Source of the DNA: Parafannyhessea umbonata
GTDB lineage: Bacteria > Actinomycetota > Coriobacteriia > Coriobacteriales > Atopobiaceae
Assembly: GCF_012844235.1 (NCBI RefSeq)
Contig: NZ_JABAGR010000004.1
Location: 153,236 to 217,235, forward strand
Direction of reading: 5' to 3'
Length of the DNA stretch: 64,000 nucleotides
Position numbers and translations under genes: made by a program. The notes below the pieces were generated by a model, which was not told the origin of the DNA, ran no database searches, and saw only the letters and a list, made by a program, of their open reading frames with translations. Positions 57,338-64,000 of this stretch are shown here, one piece after another. The stretch's first letter is position 1. Every line of letters begins with the position of its first letter.

Positions 57338-57385
57338 TTTACGACAAAAGCGCAGGTAAATACATATGTTCATCTGCTCATATGT
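57338..57385 (+). promoter_or_regulatory. Promoter with SmtB/CzrA-like operator for metal permease
   Basis: TTTACG (57338-57343), 17 bases, TACATA (57361-57366). ACATATG and CATATGT arms (57362-57368, 57379-57385) surround 10 bases. The core ATATGTTCA-TC-TGCTCATAT (57364-57383) follows the ATATGAACA-nn-TGTTCATAT pattern known for SmtB/CzrA-type repressors and overlaps the -10 box. Confidence 0.55.
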
Positions 57386-57456
57386 TGGTACGGGACGATG
57401 TGGACGTTCCGGCGGCGCTGCATTGGACATAAAGATGTAAACAGTTTGGAGCACAC

Positions 57457-58479
57457 GTGACGCCAGGCATCATAATGGACGTACTTCTGGACAGCGTGCA
57501 CGACACGCTAGAGCTGATTCCGTTCCTCTTTCTCACCTACCTTGCGATGGAGGCGCTCGAGCACACGGCCGGCGGCCGCACGGAGCGCATCATCGCGCGT
57601 GCGGACAAGTCCGGCCCCATCGTGGGCGCCCTGCTGGGCGCGCTGCCGCAGTGCGGCTTCTCCGCGATGGCCGGCACGCTGTACGCGGCGCGCGTGGTGT
57701 CGGCGGGCACGCTCGTCTCCGTCATCCTCGCGACGTCCGACGAGATGATTCCCGTGTTCGTGGCGCATGCGGAGCCGGCGGGCCGCATGCTCGCGATCAT
57801 CGGCTTCAAGGTGGTCGCGGGCATGCTCGTGGGGCTTGCGGTCGACGTCGTGCTGCGCGCGCTGCACCGTGCGGGCGACGGGCACGCGCACATCGCCGAG
57901 CTGTGCGAGGCCGCCCACTGCGACTGCGGGGAGATAGATTCGGACGCGGATGGCGCGCTCTTCTCGCCCGAAGCGGGCGCCGCGGGCGAGAAAGACGCCG
58001 TCGCGGCTGCGGCGCATGGCGAAGCTCACGGCCATGGCCATGCGCACGACCACGGCCATGGCACGTCGCACGGGCGTCGCGTGTGGCACATCGTGCGCAG
58101 CGCGCTGGTGCACACGGCGGAGGTCACGTTCTTCATCTTCCTGGTGACGCTGGTGTTTGGCTTCGTGATCGAGGCGGCCGGCACCGACGCCATCGCCCAG
58201 GTGCTGGGAAGCCACCCCGTGCGCGCCACCATGCTCGCCGCGCTCATCGGGCTCATCCCCAACTGCGGCGCCTCCGTGGCGATCACCCAGCTGTACCTGC
58301 AGGGGTCGCTCGCGGCGGGCCCCATGATGGCCGGCCTTCTGGTCTCTGGGGGCATGGGCCTGCTCGTGCTGTTCCGCACCAACCGCGACATGCGGCAGAA
58401 CCTCGTCATCACGGCGTTCGTGTACGTGGTGGGCGTAGTTCTGGGTCTTGTGGTCGCGGGATTAGGTATCATCTTCTGA
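57457..58479 (+). CDS. Putative heavy-metal/manganese efflux permease (ArsP_2-like) with His-rich loop
   Basis: 340 residues, GTG start with TTGGAG. About ten membrane segments in two halves, each with a similar motif: GALLGALPQCGFSAMAGTLY in the first and ALIGLIPNCGASVAITQLYL in the second (P-x-C-G). The cytoplasmic centre has CDCGE and a His-rich run at about 189-207 (HGHGHAHDHGHG), a metal-binding loop. The family is annotated as putative manganese transporter or heavy-metal exporter; substrate not proven. The upstream operator suits a zinc-type repressor. Confidence 0.8.
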   Translation: MTPGIIMDVLLDSVHDTLELIPFLFLTYLAMEALEHTAGGRTERIIARADKSGPIVGALLGALPQCGFSAMAGTLYAARVVSAGTLVSVILATSDEMIPVFVAHAEPAGRMLAIIGFKVVAGMLVGLAVDVVLRALHRAGDGHAHIAELCEAAHCDCGEIDSDADGALFSPEAGAAGEKDAVAAAAHGEAHGHGHAHDHGHGTSHGRRVWHIVRSALVHTAEVTFFIFLVTLVFGFVIEAAGTDAIAQVLGSHPVRATMLAALIGLIPNCGASVAITQLYLQGSLAAGPMMAGLLVSGGMGLLVLFRTNRDMRQNLVITAFVYVVGVVLGLVVAGLGIIF

Positions 58480-58518
58480 TAGGGCGCCCTCGGGCGCATT
58501 CGGCCCTGGGGAGGAAGC

Positions 58519-59286
58519 ATGCCATTTAGACAGCGCGAGAGGTTCGAGCGCACGGACGTCCCTCGCTACAGTCCGTATCGCAACGCCATCGCCATAGCGG
58601 TGCTGGTGGCGGTGGGCGTGCTTCTGGTGGTGCTGCTGGGCACGCTGTGGGCGAAGGCACAAAAGCCCATCAGCGTGGGCAACGAGTCCCTGAGCAAGTC
58701 GCTCCAGGCACAGGGCCAGGTGACGAGCCCGGACGGCTATACCGTGTCGCAGGACTCCTTCACGAACGTGCTGGTGCTCACGGTGGACGACGTTAACGCG
58801 AAGTCGCCCAAGCTCACGAAGGCCCAGATCCTGAGCCTGGACGCCACGGCGCGCAAGGGCACGCTCGTGACCATCCCACTGGACACCAAGGTGAACGACG
58901 GCAAGGCTGACGTGCGCCTGCAGGACCTGTACTCCGGCTCCGGCGCGTCCGCGTGCATCGTGCCGCTGGCGACGGCCGCGAACCTGCGCATGACCCACGC
59001 CATGCTGGCCTCGAATGACGTGTGGGACAAGATCGAGAGCTACAAGGGCGCCGGCGTGAGCGCGCTTATGAGCCACGGTGCCGACCTGCTGTACAGCATC
59101 AACACGGACATGAGCACCGGCGACCTGATGGACGTGGCCGAGCTGGTGCAGTCCATCGGCGTGAACAACCTGAAGCGCATGGACGCGCCGGCGAGCCAGG
59201 AGGCGGATGGCGCGGGCGGCAACTGGTCGGTCCTGAACTCCGCGCAGCTTGGGGTGGACATCGGAATCATGGTGCCCGCGGCGTAG
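58519..59286 (+). CDS. Single-pass membrane protein with divergent LytR-CpsA-Psr-like domain
   Basis: 255 residues, ATG after GGGGAGGAAGC. One membrane helix (about 24-44), then an extracytoplasmic domain. The core TNVLVLTVDDVNAK, ILSLDATARKGTLVTIPLDT resembles the LCP pattern, but the LCP Pro-Arg-Asp-Thr is Pro-Leu-Asp-Thr here, losing the pyrophosphate-binding Arg. So phosphotransferase activity is doubtful. It sits between the permease and a glycosyltransferase. Hypothetical is the safe label. Confidence 0.6.
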   Translation: MPFRQRERFERTDVPRYSPYRNAIAIAVLVAVGVLLVVLLGTLWAKAQKPISVGNESLSKSLQAQGQVTSPDGYTVSQDSFTNVLVLTVDDVNAKSPKLTKAQILSLDATARKGTLVTIPLDTKVNDGKADVRLQDLYSGSGASACIVPLATAANLRMTHAMLASNDVWDKIESYKGAGVSALMSHGADLLYSINTDMSTGDLMDVAELVQSIGVNNLKRMDAPASQEADGAGGNWSVLNSAQLGVDIGIMVPAA

Positions 59287-59443
59287 CGTCGTCGCGCCGG
59301 CCTGCCCCGCGGTTTGTGCAGTTATTGAACTCCACCGCTCCACCACACGACGCCAGGCACGGTAGGGGATAATTCGACCTGCAGCACTTTTCCGCCGCGT
59401 CGTGCGGCGCGGTCGCCCAATCGTCGTTTGGAGAGCTTGCGGA

Positions 59444-60514
59444 ATGGATCCTCACACGCCTGGAATTTCGGTCATCATGCCGGCGTACAACGTGGACGGG
59501 TATGTGCGGCGCGCCGTCGAGAGCCTGCAGCACCAGACGTTTCGCGACTTCGAGCTCCTGGTGGTGGACGACGGCTCCACCGACCGCACCGGGCAGATCC
59601 TGGACTCCATCGCAGGGCGTGACATCCGCGTGACGGTGTACCACCGCCAGAACGGCGGCGCCCCGGCGGCCCGCAACTACGCGCTCGACCGTGCGCGCGG
59701 GAAGTACGTCATGTTCATGGACGCCGACGACTGGGTCGAGCCGGGCATGTTGGAGGACATGTACGCGTTTGCCCAGGAGAACCGCCTGGAGCTTGCCATC
59801 TCGGGCTTCTACATCGACACGTACTACGGCAGCGCGGGCGAGCACACCACGGAGCTCAAGGCGTGCGCCGACGCCGTGTACCAAACGCAGGAGGAGTTCC
59901 GCGCGGCGGCGTTTCGCCTGTTCGACCAGAACCAGCTGTATCCGCCCTGGAACAAGCTGTTCCTGCGCGAGCGCATCGAGCGCCTGGGCATTCGCTTCCG
60001 TCCCACGTTCTGGGACGACTTCCCCTTCGTGCTCGACTTCATCCGCGACGTGCAGCGCGTGGGCGTCATGTCCCGCCCGTACTACCACTTCATCCGCCAG
60101 CGCAGCGAGTCCGAGACCGCCCGTTGGCGCCCGGACATGTACGCGAAGCGCGAGGAGGAGCACACCTGGATGCTCGACCTCTACCGCCACTGGGGCCTGT
60201 CCGGCGACGCCGCCAGCAACGAGATGATCCAGCGCCGCTACATAGAGCGCCTCGTAGGCTGCATCGAGAACGTATGCAACCCCAAGTGCGAGCTGAGCGA
60301 GAAGGACAAGCTCTCCCAGATCGACGCCATGATCAACAGCGAGCGCGCGCAGATCGCGGTGGTCGCGGCGCGCCCGCGCTCCCGCATGATGGCCGCGATG
60401 CTCGTTCCCATCAAGCAGCGCAACGCCGCCCTGGCCTACCAGGAGGGCAAGTTCATCTCGTTCGTGAAGCGCCACAACACCAAGGTGTTCGCGACGCTGA
60501 AGGCCAACCGCTAG
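59444..60514 (+). CDS. Glycosyltransferase family 2
   Basis: 356 residues from ATG 59444 (TTTGGAGAG site). GT-A fold: ISVIMPAYNVDGYVRRAVES, LVVDDGSTDRTG, GAPAARNYAL and the metal DxD segment FMDADDWVEP. The C-terminal part is helical without membrane segments. It transfers a sugar to a polysaccharide or glycolipid acceptor; the target cannot be read from context. Confidence 0.9.
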   Translation: MDPHTPGISVIMPAYNVDGYVRRAVESLQHQTFRDFELLVVDDGSTDRTGQILDSIAGRDIRVTVYHRQNGGAPAARNYALDRARGKYVMFMDADDWVEPGMLEDMYAFAQENRLELAISGFYIDTYYGSAGEHTTELKACADAVYQTQEEFRAAAFRLFDQNQLYPPWNKLFLRERIERLGIRFRPTFWDDFPFVLDFIRDVQRVGVMSRPYYHFIRQRSESETARWRPDMYAKREEEHTWMLDLYRHWGLSGDAASNEMIQRRYIERLVGCIENVCNPKCELSEKDKLSQIDAMINSERAQIAVVAARPRSRMMAAMLVPIKQRNAALAYQEGKFISFVKRHNTKVFATLKANR

Positions 60515-60546
60515 GCCCAAAGCAGGCCGCCGCCAGTGCCCGTGCT

Positions 60547-60592
60547 GCGCCGGGCGCCCGTCCCATGCATCCCAAGGACGGGCGCCCGGCGC
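60547..60592. terminator. Bidirectional terminator between glycosyltransferase and pepT
   Basis: Perfect 17-base arms (60547-60563 and 60576-60592) between converging genes. Confidence 0.8.
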
Positions 60593-60596
60593 CTTG

Positions 60597-61862
60597 CTAC
60601 CGTGCGCCTGCCTGCGGCCGGGCGTACAGCGCCGCCAGCTCCTGCAGCACGTCCACCATGGCCTCGAGCTCCGGCACGGGCACGAACTCGCGCACGCCAT
60701 GCGCGTTGTAGTAGCACGCGGAGAGGTTCGCGCACGCAAAGCCCCTAAAGCTCAGCTGACTGCCGTCCGTCCCGCCGCGCATGGGCACGCAGCGCATCTC
60801 CTGCCCCACCTTCGCGTACGCGGTGCGGGCGTTCTCTATCAGGTGCCTGTGCTCCGGGCGCGTCACCACGTCCGCCAGGTTGTGGTACTGGTCCTCGATC
60901 TGGATGGTCAGCACTTCTCGCCCGCCGCCGTACGTCTGGTTCACAAGGTCCACGGCGCGCCGCATCACGTCCTTGCGAGACTCCACCTTCGCCTGGTCGT
61001 GATCGCGAATGATGTAGTCGGCACGCGCCTCCTCGCAGTTGCCTTCCATCCGCTCGAGGTAATAGAAGCCCTCGTGGCCCTCGGTGTACTCCGGCCGCTC
61101 CTGCGCGGGGATCATCGCGTGGAACCTCATGATGGCCTCGGACGCGTTCACCATGATGCCCTTCGCCGTGCCCGTGTGCACGGAGGTCCCGCTTGCGCGC
61201 ACCTTTGCCTCCGCGGCGTTGAACGTCTCGTAGCAGAACTCGCCCAGGGGTCCGCCGTCGATGGTGTAGCCAAAGCCCGCGCCAAACTCCCGCAGGTCGA
61301 GAAGGGCCGCCCCATGGCCGATCTCCTCGTCCGGGACAAAGGCGACTGCCAGCCGCGGGTGGGGGAGCGCGGGGTCCTTGCGCAGCCGCGCAAGCAGCGA
61401 CACCACCATGGCGATGCCGGCCTTGTCGTCGCCGCCCAAAAGCGACGTACCGTCGCTCGTCACCAGGTCCCAGCCCACCATGTGCTCGAGCTGCGGGTTC
61501 GTGTCTGGGCTTATGGACACCTCGCGCCCGTCGCGACCGCGCCCGATGGCCAGGGTTCCGCCTTCGTAGCGCCTCACCTGCGGGCGCACGGGGTCCCCGT
61601 ACGTCTGCCACGCGGTGTCCAGGTGGCAGCACAGGCCAAGCGCCGGCAGCTCCTCTGCGCCCGCGCTCGCGGGCCAGTGCGCCGTCACGTAGGCGCTTGG
61701 CGTCACGGTCACGTCCTGGGCGCCAAGCTCGCGCAGGTCCCGGGCCACGACGTTTGCCATGTCAAGCTGGCTTGCCGTGGAGGGCACATCGTCGGCCGTC
61801 AGGGGGTTCGATTGCGACGGCACCGCGCAGTAGCGCAGGAAGCGGTCTAGAACGTCGCTCAT
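60597..61862 (-). CDS. pepT: Peptidase T (tripeptidase), M20 family
   Basis: 421 residues. Two-zinc aminotripeptidase: CCHLDTAW, TSLLGGDDKAGIA, VPDEEIGHGA, YTIDGGPLGE, MRGGTDGSQLSFRG and CYYNAHGVREFVP. The catalytic Glu pair is intact. ATG with GGAAGG. A cytosolic end step in peptide use. Confidence 0.95.
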   Translation of the reverse strand: MSDVLDRFLRYCAVPSQSNPLTADDVPSTASQLDMANVVARDLRELGAQDVTVTPSAYVTAHWPASAGAEELPALGLCCHLDTAWQTYGDPVRPQVRRYEGGTLAIGRGRDGREVSISPDTNPQLEHMVGWDLVTSDGTSLLGGDDKAGIAMVVSLLARLRKDPALPHPRLAVAFVPDEEIGHGAALLDLREFGAGFGYTIDGGPLGEFCYETFNAAEAKVRASGTSVHTGTAKGIMVNASEAIMRFHAMIPAQERPEYTEGHEGFYYLERMEGNCEEARADYIIRDHDQAKVESRKDVMRRAVDLVNQTYGGGREVLTIQIEDQYHNLADVVTRPEHRHLIENARTAYAKVGQEMRCVPMRGGTDGSQLSFRGFACANLSACYYNAHGVREFVPVPELEAMVDVLQELAALYARPQAGAR

Positions 61863-61950
61863 GCGGGGTCCTTCCTTTCACATGGCTGCGGGGCGCGTGC
61901 CGGTGCGTCGTACGCCGGCTGCGCCCCGCCCAAAGCCTGCGGACGTCTTG

Positions 61951-62634
61951 CTACTCCTTGACGCCGTACTTCTCGTAGTATGCGTCGATGGACGCCTTCA
62001 GGGCGTCGTCGATCACCACGCGCCCCTCGACCTCGTGGTCGTACAGCGCGTCCACGACCTCCGCCATGGTCACGATCGACGCGACGGGGAAGCCGTAGCG
62101 CTCCTGGATCTCCTGCTGGGCGGTGACCTTGCCGCCCTTGCCGACCTCCATGCGGTTGAGCGACACCATCAGGCCCACGACCTGCACGTCCGCGGCGGCC
62201 TTCAGCTTGGGGTACGTCTCGTCGATGGACTTGCCTGACGTGGTCACGTCCTCCACGATCACCACGCGGTCGCCGTCATGCAGCTCGTAGCCCAGGAGCT
62301 GGCCCTTGTCCGCGCCGTGGTCCTTTACCTCCTTGCGGTCGCTGCAGTAGCGCACCTCCTTGCCATACAGCTCGTGATACGCGATGGCCGTCACCACGGC
62401 CAGGGGGATGCCCTTGTACGCCGGGCCAAACACCACGTCGAAGTCGTCGCCAAAGTTGGCGTGGATCGCCTGCGCGTAGTACTTGCCCAGGCGGCTGAGC
62501 TGCTCGCCCGTCACATACGCGCCGGCGTTCATGAAGAACGGGGACTTGCGGCCGCTCTTGAGCGTGAAGTCGCCAAACTTCAGCACGTCGCTCTGAACCA
62601 TGAACTCGATGAACTCCTGCTTGTAGGCCTCCAT
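61951..62634 (-). CDS. pyrE: Orotate phosphoribosyltransferase
   Basis: 227 residues from ATG 62634 (AGGAGAGG site). Converts orotate and PRPP to OMP. FTLKSGRKSPFFMNAG, FGPAYKGIPLA and the PRPP motif VVIVEDVTTSGKS are intact. Upstream of pepT on the same strand, 88 bases apart. Confidence 0.96.
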   Translation of the reverse strand: MEAYKQEFIEFMVQSDVLKFGDFTLKSGRKSPFFMNAGAYVTGEQLSRLGKYYAQAIHANFGDDFDVVFGPAYKGIPLAVVTAIAYHELYGKEVRYCSDRKEVKDHGADKGQLLGYELHDGDRVVIVEDVTTSGKSIDETYPKLKAAADVQVVGLMVSLNRMEVGKGGKVTAQQEIQERYGFPVASIVTMAEVVDALYDHEVEGRVVIDDALKASIDAYYEKYGVKE

Positions 62635-62813
62635 TGGCCTCTCCTCTCGTCGAAGGCGTCGCACTCATGGTAGCGCAGGGGCGCCCGAAAAAGCCCGCGA
62701 CCGGCGCCGCCGTCCTTCTCGGCCACGCGCTCGGTGGCGGCGCGTTTGGGCCGCGGCTTCCGCCCCACGGCCGCAACGTCCGACCTGACGCCTCGCGCCG
62801 CCTATGTAAATGT

Positions 62814-62837
62814 TATGCACTAAGTATCAATTGCATA
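62814..62837. promoter_or_regulatory. Inverted repeat between pyrE and pirin gene
   Basis: TATGCA (62814-62819) and TGCATA (62832-62837) with a 12-base AT-rich spacer in the 295-base divergent gap, which also has a CTTCTCG copy (62715-62721). Possible operator for the pirin gene. Confidence 0.35.
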
Positions 62838-62929
62838 CCGCGCGGGGGAGACTGAGCCTAACGCAGACCAACCGGCGCGCCCGCGCAGCGCGCACGACCC
62901 GCCCCGCAAGGGGCTGACGGGAGAAGAAC

Positions 62930-63784
62930 ATGCAGCTCAGGAAGGTAACTCACACGCTCAAGGGAGTTCGTGCCACGGACGGCGCCGGCGTCAGCCTCGT
63001 GCGCGTGCTTGGTGCGAACACCACCGACACCTACGATCCGTTCCTCATGCTCGACTCGTTTGACTCGACCGACCCCGAAGACTACCGCGCCGGCTTTCCC
63101 ATGCACCCGCACCGCGGGATCGAGACCGTCACGTTCATCGCCCGCGGCGCCATGGTGCACGAGGACCACCTGGGCACGAAGGCCACGGTGACCGACGGCG
63201 AGGCGCAGTGGCTCACCGCGGGCTCCGGCGCGTTTCACTCCGAGATGCCGCAGGCGACGGAGCGCCTGCTGGGCGTACAGCTATGGCTGAACCTGCCCGC
63301 GAAGGACAAGCTCACCGCCCCGCCCAGCTACCACGGCATCACGCGCGACGAGATCCGCGAGTTCCCGTTTGAGGGCGGCACGCTGCGCCTTGTGGCGGGT
63401 ACCTACGGTGACGCCCATGGTTACCAGGGCAAATACTTGCCGCTGGACTACTACGACATCCACCTTGACCCGCATGCCTCGATCACGCTGGACGTCCCGG
63501 GCGCGCGCTCCGTCATGGCGTTCACGTTGCTGGGCGGCGCGACGATATCTGGCCACAAAGTGGCCGAGAAGAACGCAGTCAAGCTGGGTGACGGCGACAC
63601 CGTGACCATAGAGGCCCTGGACGAGCCGGCCGAGGTGCTGTTTATGTCGTCCGTGCGGCTGGACGAGCCGGTCGCGTGGTACGGCCCCATCGTCATGAAC
63701 ACGAAGGAGGAGCTTCTCGACGCGTTTGGCGAGCTTGAGGATGGCACGTTTGTGAAGCAGGCCGCGGAGTACGCGGGCGAGTGA
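62930..63784 (+). CDS. Pirin family protein
   Basis: 284 residues, ATG with GGGAGAAG. Bicupin: DPFLMLDSF, metal ligands in FPMHPHRGIETVTFI, and SGAFHSEMP, then a second cupin domain (YYDIHLDPHASITLD). Some bacterial pirins are quercetin dioxygenases or redox regulators; which applies is unknown. Confidence 0.92.
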   Translation: MQLRKVTHTLKGVRATDGAGVSLVRVLGANTTDTYDPFLMLDSFDSTDPEDYRAGFPMHPHRGIETVTFIARGAMVHEDHLGTKATVTDGEAQWLTAGSGAFHSEMPQATERLLGVQLWLNLPAKDKLTAPPSYHGITRDEIREFPFEGGTLRLVAGTYGDAHGYQGKYLPLDYYDIHLDPHASITLDVPGARSVMAFTLLGGATISGHKVAEKNAVKLGDGDTVTIEALDEPAEVLFMSSVRLDEPVAWYGPIVMNTKEELLDAFGELEDGTFVKQAAEYAGE

Positions 63785-63797
63785 GAGAACGACTGCG

Positions 63798-63827
63798 GGA
63801 CGTATAAAGGTGGTGAGCGTCCTTTTT
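63798..63827 (+). terminator. Possible pirin terminator
   Basis: GGACG (63798-63802) and CGTCC (63818-63822) followed by TTTTT. Short stem. Confidence 0.35.
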
Positions 63828-63902
63828 CGTACTGCGGTAGTTCTCCCCCGATGCGTGAGGTGTCTGGCGACAGTAGAACAAGCGTGCAAACAATCTTTCC
63901 AG

Positions 63903-64000
63903 ATGTCCCCCCCGAAATCTGGTAAATGGCTATTTGGCTGCGTGAGGTCGACCTTCGAGACGTCGATTTCGCCGGACATGAGCTTGGGAAGCAGGGCATC
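63903..64000 (-). CDS. C-terminal end of a type I restriction specificity subunit (HsdS-like), partial
   Basis: The minus strand enters the window reading ALLPKLMSGEIDVSKVDLTQ, the hallmark end of many HsdS proteins. The stop codon is not where expected: the frame passes a G7 run (63908-63914) within a CCAGAT/ATCTGG inverted repeat and stays open through the antisense of the pirin gene. The left boundary given is arbitrary. Either the 3' end is rearranged or the gene lost its stop. Confidence 0.55.

Larger units (their letters stand above)
57179..57456 (+). other. truA-permease intergenic region
   Basis: 278 bases; the second half is AT-rich and carries an inverted repeat abutting TATAAT, a second promoter-like pair and an SmtB-like operator (see separate entries). 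Confidence 0.6.

Noticed and set aside
63281..63979. Treating the full 232-codon minus-strand frame over the pirin gene as real HsdS sequence
   Set aside because: Only the first 15-20 residues resemble HsdS; the rest is the antisense of a well-supported pirin gene.

Overview
This is a GC-rich chromosomal core segment. Its gene content and order point to an anaerobic actinobacterium of the class Coriobacteriia (Olsenella/Atopobium-like). The pointers are a disA-ispD-ispF-cysS-rlmB-rae1 string of Bacillus-like order, actinobacterial-type ribosomal proteins, tRNAs with encoded CCA, NTG starts and strong AGGAGG ribosome sites. This placement is inferred from sequence features, not from a database search.

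Layout. 0-7.5 kb: end of cysK (minus), a LytTR regulator with an NTF2-like sensor domain, a membrane-anchored spermidine-synthase-like protein (minus), tatA with a zinc ribbon, greA, a triple-fusion lysyl-tRNA synthetase, and a GntR/UTRA regulator (minus). 7.8-16 kb: clpC and the disA-ispD-ispF-cysS-rlmB-rae1 operon. 16-18.5 kb: tRNA-Thr, tRNA-Tyr, tRNA-Thr, tRNA-Met, tuf, rpmG and tRNA-Trp. 18.5-30.6 kb: secE-nusG-rplKA, rplJL with an L10 leader, and rpoBC. 30.7-34.9 kb: an accessory insert (DUF308 membrane protein, glycerol dehydrogenase, a flavoprotein resembling polyunsaturated fatty acid isomerase, an SmtB-like ArsR regulator). 35-38.6 kb: rpsL-rpsG-fusA-rpsJ. 38.7-40 kb: a decayed minus-strand gene that separates rpsJ from the rest of the S10 operon. 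40.1-56 kb: S10, spc and alpha operons from rplC through secY-adk-map-infA to rpoA-rplQ. 56-64 kb: truA, a His-rich metal permease, an LCP-like membrane protein, a family-2 glycosyltransferase, pepT and pyrE (both minus), a pirin, and what looks like the C-terminal end of a type I restriction specificity subunit entering from the right edge.

How the genes work together. Most of the window is the transcription and translation core: three RNA polymerase subunits, 29 ribosomal proteins, EF-Tu, EF-G, IF-1, NusG, GreA, two aminoacyl-tRNA synthetases and the Sec and Tat channel parts. Around it sit proteostasis (ClpC, Map), c-di-AMP synthesis (DisA), the isoprenoid IspD/IspF pair and rRNA/tRNA modification (RlmB, TruA).

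The most unusual signals are in that core. (1) RpoC ends in a domain that aligns without gaps to the RpoA C-terminal domain in this same window and keeps most DNA-contact positions. (2) RpoB has a replaced and longer fork loop 2. (3) LysS is fused to an HD hydrolase-like domain and a Trbp111/MetG-type tRNA-binding domain. (4) S12 has Arg at position 88, a streptomycin-resistance position. (5) The heptamer CTTCTCG recurs in intergenic DNA about ten times more often than expected by hand count. An SmtB-type zinc-sensor gene and an SmtB-like operator in front of a His-rich metal permease form a plausible regulatory pair 23 kb apart.
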